Made by a program: the position numbers and the translations under genes. From Bacillus sp. EB600 (lineage in GTDB: Bacteria; Bacillota; Bacilli; Bacillales; Cytobacillaceae): DNA of 64,000 nucleotides. The DNA lies in assembly GCF_024494385.1 (NCBI RefSeq), contig NZ_JAEVLT010000015.1:1-64000 (forward strand), read 5' to 3'. Positions 18,699 through 28,087 of the stretch are shown one piece after another. Each line of letters begins with the position of its first letter. The stretch's first letter is position 1. Under the pieces are notes generated by a model. That model had not been told where the DNA came from and did no database searches. It was given only the letters and a program-made list of their open reading frames with translations.

Positions 18699-19034
18699 TT
18701 AAAGGTATTTCTTAAATTCCAGCATGAGAGACTCAAAAAGATTCTGGCGAAGGCAAGCTACTATTACTTCTTCTGTCTGGAGAGTAAGTGGCATGGAAGT
18801 AGAAAACTCATCGAAAAGCGGATAAAAATAGACAAACCCCTCCGCTTTTTGTTTAGCCATCTTATTGCACATTTCTTCACAAAGCTTAAAGAAGCTTTGT
18901 ACTTCCTGCTCTGAAATCCCTTTTTCAATAATAAGTTTACTAAACTCAAGCTTCGGATTGTTTATTAACTTTAACAATAATTTTTGATGAAATTCAAGTA
19001 ATTGAATTCGTTCTACAAGTTCACGTTCATTCAT
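18699..19034 (-). CDS. yhaI: YhaI-like protein (DUF1878 type)
   Basis: 111-aa helical protein, convergent with hpr. By position, size (B. subtilis YhaI about 113 aa) and the ERIQLLEFHQKLLLKLI start it is assigned to the YhaI/DUF1878 group. Function is unknown. The ATG at 19034 is preceded by GAGG; an 18-codon in-frame extension was discarded. Confidence 0.75.
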   Translation of the reverse strand: MNERELVERIQLLEFHQKLLLKLINNPKLEFSKLIIEKGISEQEVQSFFKLCEEMCNKMAKQKAEGFVYFYPLFDEFSTSMPLTLQTEEVIVACLRQNLFESLMLEFKKYL

Positions 19035-19391
19035 AAATGACAACCTCATTTCATACCTTTGCCGTTTCATATTTTCATTATTTACCAAAACTTAATCAAG
19101 GTAAATGATTTTTTCTTATCGAGACATTTTCTTCAGCGCTCTATTTACTGAGAATGATCTTTACCTTCAATTTTCTCACATTTCCACCTTATAATTCTAC
19201 TAATTGGTATCGAAACCTAAGGCGGAAATCCTTTTGACTATCTTTTTTTATTTTTTTTTGTTATTGTAGAATTTATGAAGCAGTTGGCGAGGTCTTTCTG
19301 AGCAGTTTACAAGGTACTCTCCCCTATTTCTTCACCTTCAGGAAGAAATAGTGCTCTATAAAATATTCGTTCACAAGGGAGGGAATCTTTG
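19035..19391. other. Intergenic region with a 10-bp stem-loop
   Basis: 357 bp without a gene. A perfect stem, CTATTTCTTC (19324-19333) with GAAGAAATAG (19342-19351), lies about 40 bp before the next small gene. It has no T-run on either strand, so it is more like a leader structure or operator than a terminator. A T-rich tract spans about 19235-19260. Confidence 0.4.
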
Positions 19392-19571
19392 ATGATCTCC
19401 GTTTTTATTGTTATTGCTATTTTTATTCTATTTTATGTGAATAAATTGACCAATGCTCTTTGTATCCAAAAGGGCATACCTGAAGAGCGGCAAAATAAAG
19501 TATTTAGAACAATTAATGTCCTAGTTACTATACTACTTGTTTCCTCCTACATGGAAATCCTATTTACTTAA
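19392..19571 (+). CDS. Small membrane protein, unknown function
   Basis: 59 aa. Hydrophobic N-terminal helix (ISVFIVIAIFILFYV), charged middle (CIQKGIPEERQNKVFRT), then a second hydrophobic segment. GGGAGGG lies eight bases before the ATG at 19392, and a terminator follows within 15 bp, so it is very probably expressed. I do not recognise the family. Confidence 0.65.
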   Translation: MISVFIVIAIFILFYVNKLTNALCIQKGIPEERQNKVFRTINVLVTILLVSSYMEILFT

Positions 19572-19580
19572 AATATGTAT

Positions 19581-19623
19581 AGGAAAAAGCGGAGAGTCGA
19601 TGCTCATCGCCTTTTCCTTTTTA
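19581..19623 (+). terminator. Terminator after the 59-aa membrane protein gene
   Basis: GGAAAAAGCG pairs with CGCCTTTTCC (one mismatch in the arms) around a loop, followed by TTTTTAT. Confidence 0.7.
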
Positions 19624-19626
19624 TCA

Positions 19627-19713
19627 TTAGTAAACCCAAGAAGCTCCAATGATGATCAATAAGATAAAGAGGACTACAATCAAGGCAAATCCTCCACCGT
19701 AAGCACCAGACAT
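19627..19713 (-). CDS. sscA: Tiny YjcZ-type spore protein, SscA-like
   Basis: 28-aa ORF: start MSGAYGGGFALIVVLF, one hydrophobic helix, end ASWVY. This is the pattern of the tiny transmembrane Bacillus spore proteins (YjcZ/SscA family). AAAGGAGGTGG precedes the ATG with ideal spacing. B. subtilis SscA (YhzE), 28 aa and needed for normal coat assembly, is encoded in the same neighbourhood near prsA, so orthology is likely but rests on size, pattern and position. Confidence 0.8.
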   Translation of the reverse strand: MSGAYGGGFALIVVLFILLIIIGASWVY

Positions 19714-19841
19714 ATTTCCACCTCCTTTATCCTTTTTTTTATCATATGTAATTCGTAGTAAATTGGGATAGGCTAGTACCCATTTATGGCTAATACAATG
19801 AGTTTTCTTTAAAAAATCCGCTATAAATTTGGTTTAATTTT

Positions 19842-19869
19842 TTGAAGTCATTCTGGTTTATGTTATAGT
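19842..19869 (+). promoter_or_regulatory. Candidate sigma-A promoter of prsA
   Basis: TTGAAG (19842-19847) and TATAGT (19864-19869) with a 16-bp spacer, about 45 bp upstream of the prsA start. Confidence 0.6.
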
Positions 19870-19914
19870 AAAAATTGTATTGTACACGAATATTTACTTA
19901 GGAGAGATATGTTA

Positions 19915-20829
19915 ATGAAAAAATGGATGTTGGCGCTAACTTTAACCAGCGGGGTTCTTGTGTTAGGTGCATGCAGTGGTGCTTCTGACAATGTAGCAAA
20001 AAGTAGCGCTGGAAATGTAACAAAGGACGAGCTTTATACGATGATGAAAGAAAAAATTGGAACTCAAGCCTTACAACAACTCCTCTATGAAAAGGTTCTT
20101 TCTAAAAAATATACTGTTACGGATAAAGAGTTAAACGATAAGGTTTCCCAGCTTAAGAAAGATCTTGGAGCAAATTTCCAAATGGCACTCGCACAGTATG
20201 GATACAAAAGCGAAGCTGATCTCAAAGAAACAATGAAGATTGGGATGCTTCAAGAAAAGGCTGCAATGAAGGATATCAAGGTAACGGATAAAGAGTTACA
20301 TGATTACTACAATAACTATAAGCCAGACATTAGAGCCCGCCATATTCTAGTAGCCGATGAAGCTAAGGCAAATGAGGTCAAGCAAAAGCTTGATGCTGGC
20401 GCCAAATTTGAGGATCTAGCTAAACAGTACTCAACAGATACAGCAAGTGCACAAAATGGCGGTGACCTAGGCTGGTTTGGAACCGGAAAAATGGATCCTG
20501 AATTTGAAAAGGCCGCATTTGCCCTTAAAATTAATGAAATTAGCGCTCCAGTAAAGAGTCAATATGGATATCATATTATCCAAAAAACTGGCGAGAAGCC
20601 GAAGAAATCATTTGCAGCTATGAAAAAAGATATTATTTACGCTGTTAAATCTTCTAAGTTGACGAATGATATCATTAATAAAACCATGGAAAAGGAACTT
20701 AAAGCAGCAAACGTGAAAGTTGATGACAAAGACTTAAAAGATGCACTTAATCCTGCTTCTACTAGTGCTGGTGCTGGTGCTGGTGCTGGTGCTGGTGCTG
20801 GTGCTGGTGCTGCGCCTGCTGGACAATAA
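19915..20829 (+). CDS. prsA: Foldase lipoprotein PrsA (parvulin-type PPIase)
   Basis: Membrane-anchored extracellular peptidyl-prolyl isomerase that folds secreted proteins. The signal peptide ends in the lipobox LGAC near residue 20. The SurA-like N-terminal domain is followed by a parvulin domain (IRARHILVADEAKANEVKQK through SQYGYHIIQ). The protein ends in an unusual low-complexity tail of seven Gly-Ala pairs encoded by GGTGCT repeats. ATG at 19915 is spaced eight bases from GGAGAG; the ATG at 19909 is too close. 304 aa. Confidence 0.96.
   Translation: MKKWMLALTLTSGVLVLGACSGASDNVAKSSAGNVTKDELYTMMKEKIGTQALQQLLYEKVLSKKYTVTDKELNDKVSQLKKDLGANFQMALAQYGYKSEADLKETMKIGMLQEKAAMKDIKVTDKELHDYYNNYKPDIRARHILVADEAKANEVKQKLDAGAKFEDLAKQYSTDTASAQNGGDLGWFGTGKMDPEFEKAAFALKINEISAPVKSQYGYHIIQKTGEKPKKSFAAMKKDIIYAVKSSKLTNDIINKTMEKELKAANVKVDDKDLKDALNPASTSAGAGAGAGAGAGAGAAPAGQ
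20764..20811 (+). repeat. GGTGCT hexanucleotide microsatellite inside prsA
   Basis: Seven exact GGTGCT units (20770-20811) preceded by AGTGCT encode (Gly-Ala)7 near the PrsA C-terminus. The period keeps the frame, so copy-number change would alter tail length without frameshift. Confidence 0.95.
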
Positions 20830-20868
20830 AAAAAGTGAAAACGCACGTTTACAATAAGCGTCACAAAT

Positions 20869-20902
20869 AAAGGAGAGACTCAGGTTGATGAGTCTCTCCT
20901 TT
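20869..20902. terminator. Bidirectional terminator between prsA and yhaL
   Basis: AAGGAGAGACTCA pairs with TGAGTCTCTCCTT around GGTTGA, flanked by A- and T-rich ends, between convergent genes. Confidence 0.85.
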
Positions 20903-21094
20903 TCATTCGGTTCCAGTCACTTTTTGTGTTTCTCGAATTTCTTTTTCTTCTTCCATCCGCTTCATATAGATTTCTCCTTCTCTTTCAATGTTCTCAAGCT
21001 CCATAACACGTTCTTCTCTGCCTGTTTTTAGCGCCATTACAGCACTTATAATAATCCCCGCTACAACTGCATAAATCCAAATTGGAATAACCAT
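20903..21094 (-). CDS. yhaL: Sporulation protein YhaL
   Basis: 63 aa: an N-terminal membrane helix (VIPIWIYAVVAGIIISAVMAL) followed by a highly charged Glu/Arg/Lys tail. That matches the Bacillus YhaL sporulation family in layout, size (about 70 aa) and position between prsA and yhaM. GGGAGAGG precedes the ATG at 21094. Its role is unknown. Confidence 0.8.
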   Translation of the reverse strand: MVIPIWIYAVVAGIIISAVMALKTGREERVMELENIEREGEIYMKRMEEEKEIRETQKVTGTE

Positions 21095-21186
21095 TCTAAC
21101 CTCTCCCTTCAGCTTATATGGGTTGTCCTTTTTTATCAACATATTCCTAATCTAGTGAAAAATTACTTATTTTCTAAAAAACAAGT

Positions 21187-21211
21187 AAAAAAATAGCCCC
21201 AAGTTGGGGCT
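21187..21211 (-). terminator. Terminator of the yhaONM operon
   Basis: AGCCCC (21195-21200) and GGGGCT (21206-21211) form the stem; a run of T follows on the minus strand. Confidence 0.8.
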
Positions 21212-21218
21212 GGCTCCG

Positions 21219-22163
21219 TTATTTATGGAAAATAGGCTTGTAAAAGGAACGATTATCTAAAGCAAATATGCGTTCTGAAAACTCACCCGGCTTCACTCTT
21301 TCAAGGGCCCGGTCAAGCATATTCATCTTCGCATCAATATTATCAATATAGTGGAGCATTTCGGCTTCTTTAATTAGTGGGGGTTTAGGACTTCCCCATT
21401 CCGCTTTTCCATGATGGCTTAAAACAAGATGTTGGAGGATCATGACTTCTTCCCCGGAAATATCCAATTCATCAGCAACTTTACCGATTTCATTTACCAT
21501 AATCGTGATATGACCAAGTAAGTTCCCTTCGATTGTATAAACGGTTGAAATTGGACCTGAAAGCTCAATCACTTTCCCTAGATCATGCAAAATAACACCT
21601 GCATAAAGCAAGTCCTTGTCAAGACTAGGGTAAAGTGAAGCAATGGCCTTTGCCAGATCAAGCATACTTATTACATGGAAGGCAAGGCCTGACACAAACT
21701 CATGATGATTTTTGGTTGCAGCTGGGTACTCTAAAAATGCACTCTGATACTTTTTGATTAGATGTCGAGTAATTCTTTGAATGTTTGGGTTCTTCATTTC
21801 AAATATATATTGTGTAAGCTTACCGGTCATCTCATCACGGCTTAGAGGGGCCGTCTCAAGAAAATCAGCCAATTTTACATTATCACTCTTAGATGACGGA
21901 CGTATTTGCCGAATCTTCAGTTGACTTCTTCCCCGATAGTTTTGGATATCACCCAATACTTTAACGATGCTTTGAGCCGCATAGTTTTTTTCATCTTCAT
22001 TACTGGCATCCCAAAGCTTTGCCTCAATATCACCACTCTTGTCTTGCAAAATAAGCGTTAAAAACGGCTTACCGTTACTTGCAGTTCCCTTAGTAGCACT
22101 TTTAATTAAGAGAAACAATTCTACCTGCTCCCCAACATCATACTGAAGAACTCCCTTATTCAT
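21219..22163 (-). CDS. yhaM: 3'-5' exoribonuclease YhaM
   Basis: Mn-dependent 3'-5' exoribonuclease. It has an N-terminal OB fold ([31 protein letters not shown]) and an HD domain with [13 protein letters not shown] and [13 protein letters not shown]. The ATG of [13 protein letters not shown] gives 314 aa, the B. subtilis length; a 10-residue extension is rejected. Third gene of yhaO-yhaN-yhaM, 36 bp after yhaN. Confidence 0.95.
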   Translation of the reverse strand: MNKGVLQYDVGEQVELFLLIKSATKGTASNGKPFLTLILQDKSGDIEAKLWDASNEDEKNYAAQSIVKVLGDIQNYRGRSQLKIRQIRPSSKSDNVKLADFLETAPLSRDEMTGKLTQYIFEMKNPNIQRITRHLIKKYQSAFLEYPAATKNHHEFVSGLAFHVISMLDLAKAIASLYPSLDKDLLYAGVILHDLGKVIELSGPISTVYTIEGNLLGHITIMVNEIGKVADELDISGEEVMILQHLVLSHHGKAEWGSPKPPLIKEAEMLHYIDNIDAKMNMLDRALERVKPGEFSERIFALDNRSFYKPIFHK

Positions 22164-22199
22164 CCTCTTTTGCCGCTCCCTTCCGTAATACAAGGTAGA

Positions 22200-25100
22200 T
22201 CATGTTATCGAATGCTCGATCACACCATTATTTAAGTAAAGCAATTCATCTTTTTTAAAAAACTGCAGTAAATGCTGATGACATGTAAAAAATAAAATTT
22301 GATTTTGTTTTAAATGTCGAAGAAGGTCAATTACTTTTTGTGTCCGCTTTGCATCAAAGTTTACAAAGCTATCATCAATTATAATTGGAAAATGATATTT
22401 TTCATATAGTGTCGTTGCCAAGGCTAATCGAATCGCAACATAAACTTGTTCAGTTGTTGCTTGGCTTAGTTCATTTGCTTCAAATATCATTTGATCTTTT
22501 CGTACAATTAGGAAGCCAGGACCAGATTGCTGGAGTAGAATTTTTTGGTAATTTCCATCTGTAAGAAAGGACAAGAATTCCTCCGCTTTGGAAAGCATTC
22601 TCGGTAAATGGACATTTTTATACTTTTCAATGGTTTGCGTGAGAATATTCCTTGCTAAATTCAATACAGCCCATTCTTTTGCATCCTCTTCCAATTCATA
22701 CTTTTTCTGTTTGAATTGGTGCAGCAATTCGGAATACAAACCGCCTTCTTCGATCCTTTGAATCTCATATTTTATTGAAGCCTGCTGTTCCTGAAGCTTT
22801 GTTAGCCGGAATTGAAGGCCTTCTACCTCGTGATTATGCTCACTGATTATTTCATCACAATCATGAATTAGCAGGTAGCTTTCTCTTTCCAATTTACTTA
22901 AAAAGGAATGATGAAGTTGTTTCTCTAAGTCTTCTAGTCTTTCGAGAAGCTTCGCTTTCCTTTCAGCTTTCGTACCCAGCTCGTAAAATGCATTTTCGTT
23001 TTCCACCTTGGCTTCATGTAAAAGCTGGCGAAGGTCTGACTCTATATGGCGGTGTTCCTGCTTTAATTGGTGGAGATCTGCTTCCAAATCAGCCAGTTTC
23101 GCCTGTTTTTCCTTCCATTGGACGCTTCTCTCTTGTTCCTCCTTTAATTTACTTCTCAATAAATAAGTTAATTCCTGTATTTCTACGTTCTTGTCTTTTA
23201 AAAATTTGCTTGCCAGATCATTCAACCTGCTGATAATTTCCATTTGATTACTTTTCATCGATGCCATGCTTATTAGCAATTGCTGTTTTTCTCTTATTTC
23301 TGTCTTAAATTGTTCAATGAGCTGAAACGCTTCAGCCAAATAAGCATCGGCCATATATTCAGGAATCTTTAACTCCTTGCTTATTTCTTTTATTCCCTGT
23401 TTATATTCGGAATCCTCTAACTCCCATTCTTCAAATCTTTTAATTACCTTTTCATACTGGTGCTGCTGCTGTTCCAGCTTTACTCGCAAAACCTGCAGTT
23501 GCTCCCGGTGGCTATTATCAATTGCTAACCTTTCTTGAAGAGCAGCCAGTTTCCTAAAATCACTAGTTTGGAAAGTTTGTAATAATTGTTGTTCTTCCTG
23601 CAAAAGCTTGGGCAGGGAATGTTCGTCCTGCTTCTTAATAGGCTGGCGAAGGTTACCGACAAAAAAGATTGCCGATATAATAAAACCAACTATACATAAA
23701 AGGAAAAGCAGAGCTTGACTAATTACCCAGCCATAAACAGCAATAGCGAACAAAAGAACCGCAAGCAGAAAGTACTGAATTTGTTTTTGTTTACGAAGAC
23801 CTGCTGCTGTTACCTTTTCCTGCTCGGAAGCCATTTTATAGATCTCAATTTTATCCCGGACCGCCTGCAATTTCATTTCGATCCTATCTCTGTCAAGGCT
23901 CTCATTTACTTGTTTCTCAAATTGACTTCTCTCGGAGTCAGGAATAACCTTTGCTTTCTCTGATTCAATATTTTCCTCAATCGCCTCAAGGGCACTTTTT
24001 TCTTCGTTAAACCGGCTTTCAAGCTGTTGCTTCATCTCTTTGAGCGTCTGCCCTTTCCTTGAAAGCTTCTCAACCTTGTCCTTCATATAAATATTTGTAT
24101 TAATCAATTCGATTTCCTCTGCTACTAATGGCAAATGAAGCTTTTCTTTTATGCCAGCAAGCCTCTCTTGGAAATGATTAAGCTTTATTTCAGTTTGTTT
24201 TTCTTGTAATTTTAATTGTTGGTAAAGTGGATATTGTTCTACAACTGCCAGAATTTCAGACTCACTTTCAAGTATTGACATATTCGGCTGTATAAGCTCG
24301 GTTTCCTTTTTTAGCTGTTCCATTCTATCGCTCAAGCTTAAAATTTGTGCCTCATATGAAGAGAGAAGCGGCTTAAGGCTTTCAAATCGTTCAATTCCCT
24401 TGACTGGAAAAGCTACTTCGCCGATCTTATCTAGCTCCGTTACCGTCCATTTCTCTTCTTTTACAAAGCCCTCTATTTTTTTCCACTCATTCAAGTTTTC
24501 CACTTTCTTTTGAAAATCCTTGATGGTTTCTTGAATCTCAGCCATTTCTTGTTGGATCAAGCTTTTCTTTTGAACCAACATTTCATATTCCTGATTTTTT
24601 GCTGCTGCCACCTTCCACTCATTGTTTAGGTGATGTAATTCCTGCAATTTTTCATTGATAAGCGGCTTTTTTCCACCAGGTTTAAAACGTGCATCCAATC
24701 CCTTCTGAAGCTCACTCTCAGCTAATGCTAAGCGGTCCGTTCCTAACGTCCCTGCCGAAAATAAAAATTTTCCAATCTCTTCTCCTTTCATTTGATGAAT
24801 GTTCTGTAATCCGTGCAAATTAAATGAAAAAATAGCTTGAAACAATCCTCTATCGATATTGGACAAAAGTTCTTTAAGGAGGTCTTCACCGCCAATGACA
24901 CCATTTTCAGCAATAACGGATACATCTCCCACAGCAGCTTTTCCTTTTACTCTTTCAATAACCGTATATCCTTTATCTTCAGTGAAAATTTTCATTTTCC
25001 CGCCATATTTACTGTTATGCCTTGGTTCATAACGCAATTCTGTTTGCTGCTTTGTTGGAAATCCAAACAAAATCGCATGAATAAACGCCATGATCGTTGA

Positions 25101-25208
25101 TTTTCCCGCTTCATTTTCTCCATAGAAAACTTGAAAATCCGCTAAATTATCGATTTTAACGTCTGCTAACTGGCCAAAGCCATACACATACATACTAATG
25201 ATCTTCAA
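22200..25208 (-). CDS. yhaN: SbcC/Rad50-like AAA ATPase YhaN
   Basis: Large SMC/Rad50-type ATPase partner of the YhaO nuclease. Walker A GENEAGKST sits near residues 30-38. Long coiled coils flank a central hydrophobic hairpin (about residues 475-515, two membrane-like segments) in place of a zinc hook. The C-terminus carries ELSQATTEQVYVAIRLALA (signature) and FPIIIDDSFVNFD (Walker B). 1002 aa, somewhat longer than B. subtilis YhaN. Translation begins at TTG preceded by AAAGGAGG with 7-nt spacing. A role in DNA repair or structure processing is inferred from the family. Confidence 0.93.
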   Translation of the reverse strand: MKIISMYVYGFGQLADVKIDNLADFQVFYGENEAGKSTIMAFIHAILFGFPTKQQTELRYEPRHNSKYGGKMKIFTEDKGYTVIERVKGKAAVGDVSVIAENGVIGGEDLLKELLSNIDRGLFQAIFSFNLHGLQNIHQMKGEEIGKFLFSAGTLGTDRLALAESELQKGLDARFKPGGKKPLINEKLQELHHLNNEWKVAAAKNQEYEMLVQKKSLIQQEMAEIQETIKDFQKKVENLNEWKKIEGFVKEEKWTVTELDKIGEVAFPVKGIERFESLKPLLSSYEAQILSLSDRMEQLKKETELIQPNMSILESESEILAVVEQYPLYQQLKLQEKQTEIKLNHFQERLAGIKEKLHLPLVAEEIELINTNIYMKDKVEKLSRKGQTLKEMKQQLESRFNEEKSALEAIEENIESEKAKVIPDSERSQFEKQVNESLDRDRIEMKLQAVRDKIEIYKMASEQEKVTAAGLRKQKQIQYFLLAVLLFAIAVYGWVISQALLFLLCIVGFIISAIFFVGNLRQPIKKQDEHSLPKLLQEEQQLLQTFQTSDFRKLAALQERLAIDNSHREQLQVLRVKLEQQQHQYEKVIKRFEEWELEDSEYKQGIKEISKELKIPEYMADAYLAEAFQLIEQFKTEIREKQQLLISMASMKSNQMEIISRLNDLASKFLKDKNVEIQELTYLLRSKLKEEQERSVQWKEKQAKLADLEADLHQLKQEHRHIESDLRQLLHEAKVENENAFYELGTKAERKAKLLERLEDLEKQLHHSFLSKLERESYLLIHDCDEIISEHNHEVEGLQFRLTKLQEQQASIKYEIQRIEEGGLYSELLHQFKQKKYELEEDAKEWAVLNLARNILTQTIEKYKNVHLPRMLSKAEEFLSFLTDGNYQKILLQQSGPGFLIVRKDQMIFEANELSQATTEQVYVAIRLALATTLYEKYHFPIIIDDSFVNFDAKRTQKVIDLLRHLKQNQILFFTCHQHLLQFFKKDELLYLNNGVIEHSIT

Positions 25209-25229
25209 GATAAAACCTCCTTTCTGTAG

Positions 25230-26447
25230 TTAGGATTGAATGAGAAGCTTGATTAACAGATTCTCTGCCTTCTCTAGTAATTGCTGCTGATCTTCAGTTG
25301 ATAGTGGAGATAAATATTTTCTCCCTAAAGAATGCTCATATAAAGCTGCTAAGGCCTGTTCTGGATGAAGACCCTCTGCCGTTTCTAACAGCTCCTGATA
25401 AAATCCATTTTCATTCTTTAAACGGTCTTTATCGATAGAAAGCTCTTCCTGCACAGTAAGGTCTACAATCCATACGAACGACTCTTCATCTCTTTCCTCT
25501 TCCTGAAGAAGCTCTACTAGTTCCCCGTCTAAAACTCTTCTTTCACTGCTATCTTCTATATGGATATTATTCAAATGGAGGGTTAATAATGTACCAGCGT
25601 TATTTCTTCGATATTCATTGATTGCCACATGGCATAACTGCAGTACATCCTGAAAACTCTTTGCTCCTTTCGCATCAATTACGGCCTCATCCCAAATAAC
25701 ATCAGAGGATTCAACAAACTCGAGCTTATCGTCAAGCTCTGTGAGCGAAACGTGGTAAAAACCTTTCATTCCTGTTTCTTTCTTATTCCGCCCCTGTATA
25801 TTGCCTGGATATACGATCAATGGATGTTCCGATAAAATGGTTCGTTTATGTATATGACCTAATGCCCAATAATTAAATTGTTTGTCCAGTAGTTCTTTCA
25901 AATAAAACGGAGCGTAATTTCCGTGCATTTTGTTCTGGCCCTCATTACCATGAAGAATCCCAATGTGAAAGTCTGCTCCCTCTTGCCTGAGATAGTGATC
26001 GATTTTCCGATCATAAACATGACGCTGCAAGTAACTAAAGCCATAGAAATTCACAGCGATGCCGCTTTTTGTTGTTAGTGTTTTTACTTCGACATCACTT
26101 GAAAAAACATGAACGTTTGCAGGCATATCAAGATTTACCCATGTGCCTCCTAAATGATCATGATTTCCATGGACAACATAGACGGGAATACCCTTAGCCT
26201 CCAGCCTCAGCATTTCCGTTCGAAGCCTGGACTGTGCCCTAAGGCTCCGATCCTCTCCATCAAATAAATCTCCTGCAAGGATAACGAAATCAACCTTTTT
26301 TTCGAGTGCTGATTGTGTAAGCTTTTTTAGTGCAACAAATGTGCTCTCCTTAATTCTTTTAAAAATAGGCTCTGGTAAATGCTTTAGACCAACCATTGGA
26401 CTATCCAAATGCAAATCAGCTGCGTGTATAAACGTAACTTTTTTCAT
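25230..26447 (-). CDS. yhaO: SbcD/Mre11-like metallophosphoesterase YhaO
   Basis: Calcineurin-like nuclease subunit pairing with YhaN. All five metal-binding blocks are visible: HAADLHLDSP, LAGDLFDGED, VHGNHDH, ILHGNEG and ALGHIHKR. The C-terminal region is helical and probably docks the YhaN coiled coil, as in Mre11. 405 aa, like B. subtilis (408). First gene of the operon; ATG with GAGAGGA upstream, 21 bp before yhaN. Confidence 0.94.
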   Translation of the reverse strand: MKKVTFIHAADLHLDSPMVGLKHLPEPIFKRIKESTFVALKKLTQSALEKKVDFVILAGDLFDGEDRSLRAQSRLRTEMLRLEAKGIPVYVVHGNHDHLGGTWVNLDMPANVHVFSSDVEVKTLTTKSGIAVNFYGFSYLQRHVYDRKIDHYLRQEGADFHIGILHGNEGQNKMHGNYAPFYLKELLDKQFNYWALGHIHKRTILSEHPLIVYPGNIQGRNKKETGMKGFYHVSLTELDDKLEFVESSDVIWDEAVIDAKGAKSFQDVLQLCHVAINEYRRNNAGTLLTLHLNNIHIEDSSERRVLDGELVELLQEEERDEESFVWIVDLTVQEELSIDKDRLKNENGFYQELLETAEGLHPEQALAALYEHSLGRKYLSPLSTEDQQQLLEKAENLLIKLLIQS

Positions 26448-26631
26448 TCACTTATTCCTCTCAAGATCTTTTTCTTTATTTTAACATTTCAAAAAAGCGA
26501 ATGCACGTTCTTTAAAAGTGGAAGCACGTCTGATATTTTGAAAATATAAATAGGTCTAATCCCGAAAACAGATTTACCATTAAAACAATGGTATCCTTCC
26601 TTCGTGAAATAGACCCTTTTTGATTCCATTT

Positions 26632-27160
26632 TCACTTGGTTTTTGTAAGCTGCAACGCCTTTTTAATATCTTTGTAGGAACTAGACTTTCCGTACATTAA
26701 TACGCCGCCTCGATACACCCGTGCGCCAAATACCGCTAAGATTAGGATCGTTGCGATTAGCAAGCAAATTCTTAAAAGAACCTCCCAGGCTGGGATCGTT
26801 AACATTCCTACCCGCAAGAACATGATCATCGGTGTGAAGAAAGGAATGTACGAAGTAACCGTGATAACCGGAGAATCGGGTTTTCCCAGTCCAAACATGG
26901 CAATTATAAAGCCAGCAACAACAAGCATTGTCATCGGAGTGATCATTTGCTGGACATCCTCAATTCGGCTGACAAGCGATCCTAATAATGCGGCAAGCGT
27001 TGCATATAAGAAATAGCCAAGAATAAAAAAGATAACCGCATAGACGATGGTTGCTACAGGAATGTGTTCAAAGCCAAATGATTTAATGAATCCACCTTGC
27101 AATGTTGACATATTTTGTTTTAGTGAAAAATAACCAGACGATAATAGTACAGCCACCTGT
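26632..27160 (-). pseudogene. yhaP: C-terminal remnant of ABC-2 permease YhaP
   Basis: About 170 codons of a NatB-type permease C-terminal half, with membrane segments such as VYAVIFFILGYFLYATLAALLG and ending KDIKKALQLTKTK. The N-terminal half is absent: upstream the reading frame runs directly into the yhaQ fragment in another frame at about 27150. This is a deletion scar of the B. subtilis-type yhaQ-yhaP pair. It could still be translated as a short fragment but cannot make a normal permease. Confidence 0.75.
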
Positions 27161-27403
27161 AATTTGTAAATGAATCCCTTCGGCTGTTTCCTTTGCATGC
27201 GTTACACCGGGGAAGACTTTTAATGAATCCATCGAAAAATCTGCGTGAATGACGAGATTTTTTTTACCAAAATCACGTTTTATTTTTTTTAAGGAGCCAT
27301 GAACAATTGTTTTTCCCTTTTGCAGAATACAAAGATGTTCACACATTTCCTCAACATGCTCCATCCTGTGACTTGAAAATACAATGGTTGTCACGTCTTC
27401 TGC
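27150..27403 (-). pseudogene. yhaQ: C-terminal remnant of ABC ATPase YhaQ
   Basis: Encodes the post-Walker-B part of a NatA-type ATPase: TTIVFSSHRMEHVEEMCEH (switch region), LCILQKGKTIVHG, and the C-terminal domain up to HLQITG. The Walker A, signature and Walker B regions are missing upstream, where the sequence switches to a methyltransferase fragment at about 27403. Downstream it joins the yhaP remnant out of frame. Confidence 0.78.
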
Positions 27404-27778
27404 AAACTACGATTAGCGAGGTCAACACTCGTTGTTTTTACAGCTCCGCCTAATGCTGCAAAAATAGAAAATGCCCCGGTATAAGAAAACGCATTTAATA
27501 AAGGGATTTATAAGTATTACGACTATGTACTTGCTTCACTAAAGAATCTAGTTGATTATAAAGCAGTTTACCAGAAGAAGCGCTTTAGTGCAGAGGGATA
27601 ATATATTGAAGAAGATGGATTTGTTGATGGTGAAAGAGGACAGTTCCCGATTATAGTGAAAGAAAATGGGGTTAATTTCGCCGTATACTTAAATGAAGAG
27701 GCAATGGTCGGGGTTTTTCTCGATCAGCGCGATGTGAGGAGAACGATTCGTGATAAGTATGCCTAAGGAAAGACGGTC
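27404..27778. pseudogene. Remnant of an RlmI-type rRNA methyltransferase gene with internal inversion
   Basis: Two adjacent pieces of one class I methyltransferase face each other. The minus-strand piece (about 27404-27502) reads LLNAFSYTGAFSIFAALGG...VDLANRSLQKT. The plus-strand piece (27508-27778) reads GIYKYYDYVL...ERGQFPIIVKENGVNF...DQRDVRRTIRDKYA-GKTV with in-frame stops at 27599 and 27764. In intact RlmI-family proteins GKTV is immediately followed by LN-FSYTGAF, so the plus piece has been inverted in place. Both ends of the gene are missing. Confidence 0.75.
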
Positions 27779-27901
27779 ACCATTTATATTCCTCCTCTCG
27801 TTTTTTGCGGATATAAAAAATTAAAAATTCTAATTATTGAAAAATATTAGCAATTATGTAAAAATAGATAAAACATCATCTTACTAAAAGAAGGGTAACA
27901 A

Positions 27902-28087
27902 ATGAAAACTTACAAATTAACTGCTTTTGAACCAAATGGAGAAAAAATTATCGATGAAGCATTTCAAGCTGAAAATGATGAAACTGCTAAAGAATTAGGA
28001 ACAAAGATGTTAACTGAAAAAAGTTTAACAGAAAAAACACACCGCTGTACTTCCTCTAGTGGAAAACTAGTCCTTTTTCACTCATAA
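27902..28087 (+). CDS. yhzD: YhzD-like small protein
   Basis: 61-aa acidic/basic protein starting MKTYKLTAFEPNGEKIIDEAF and ending KLVLFHS, matching by eye the Bacillus YhzD family; function unknown. It has its own ribosome-binding site (AGAAGGG) and terminator. Location next to yhaR agrees with B. subtilis. Confidence 0.7.
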   Translation: MKTYKLTAFEPNGEKIIDEAFQAENDETAKELGTKMLTEKSLTEKTHRCTSSSGKLVLFHS

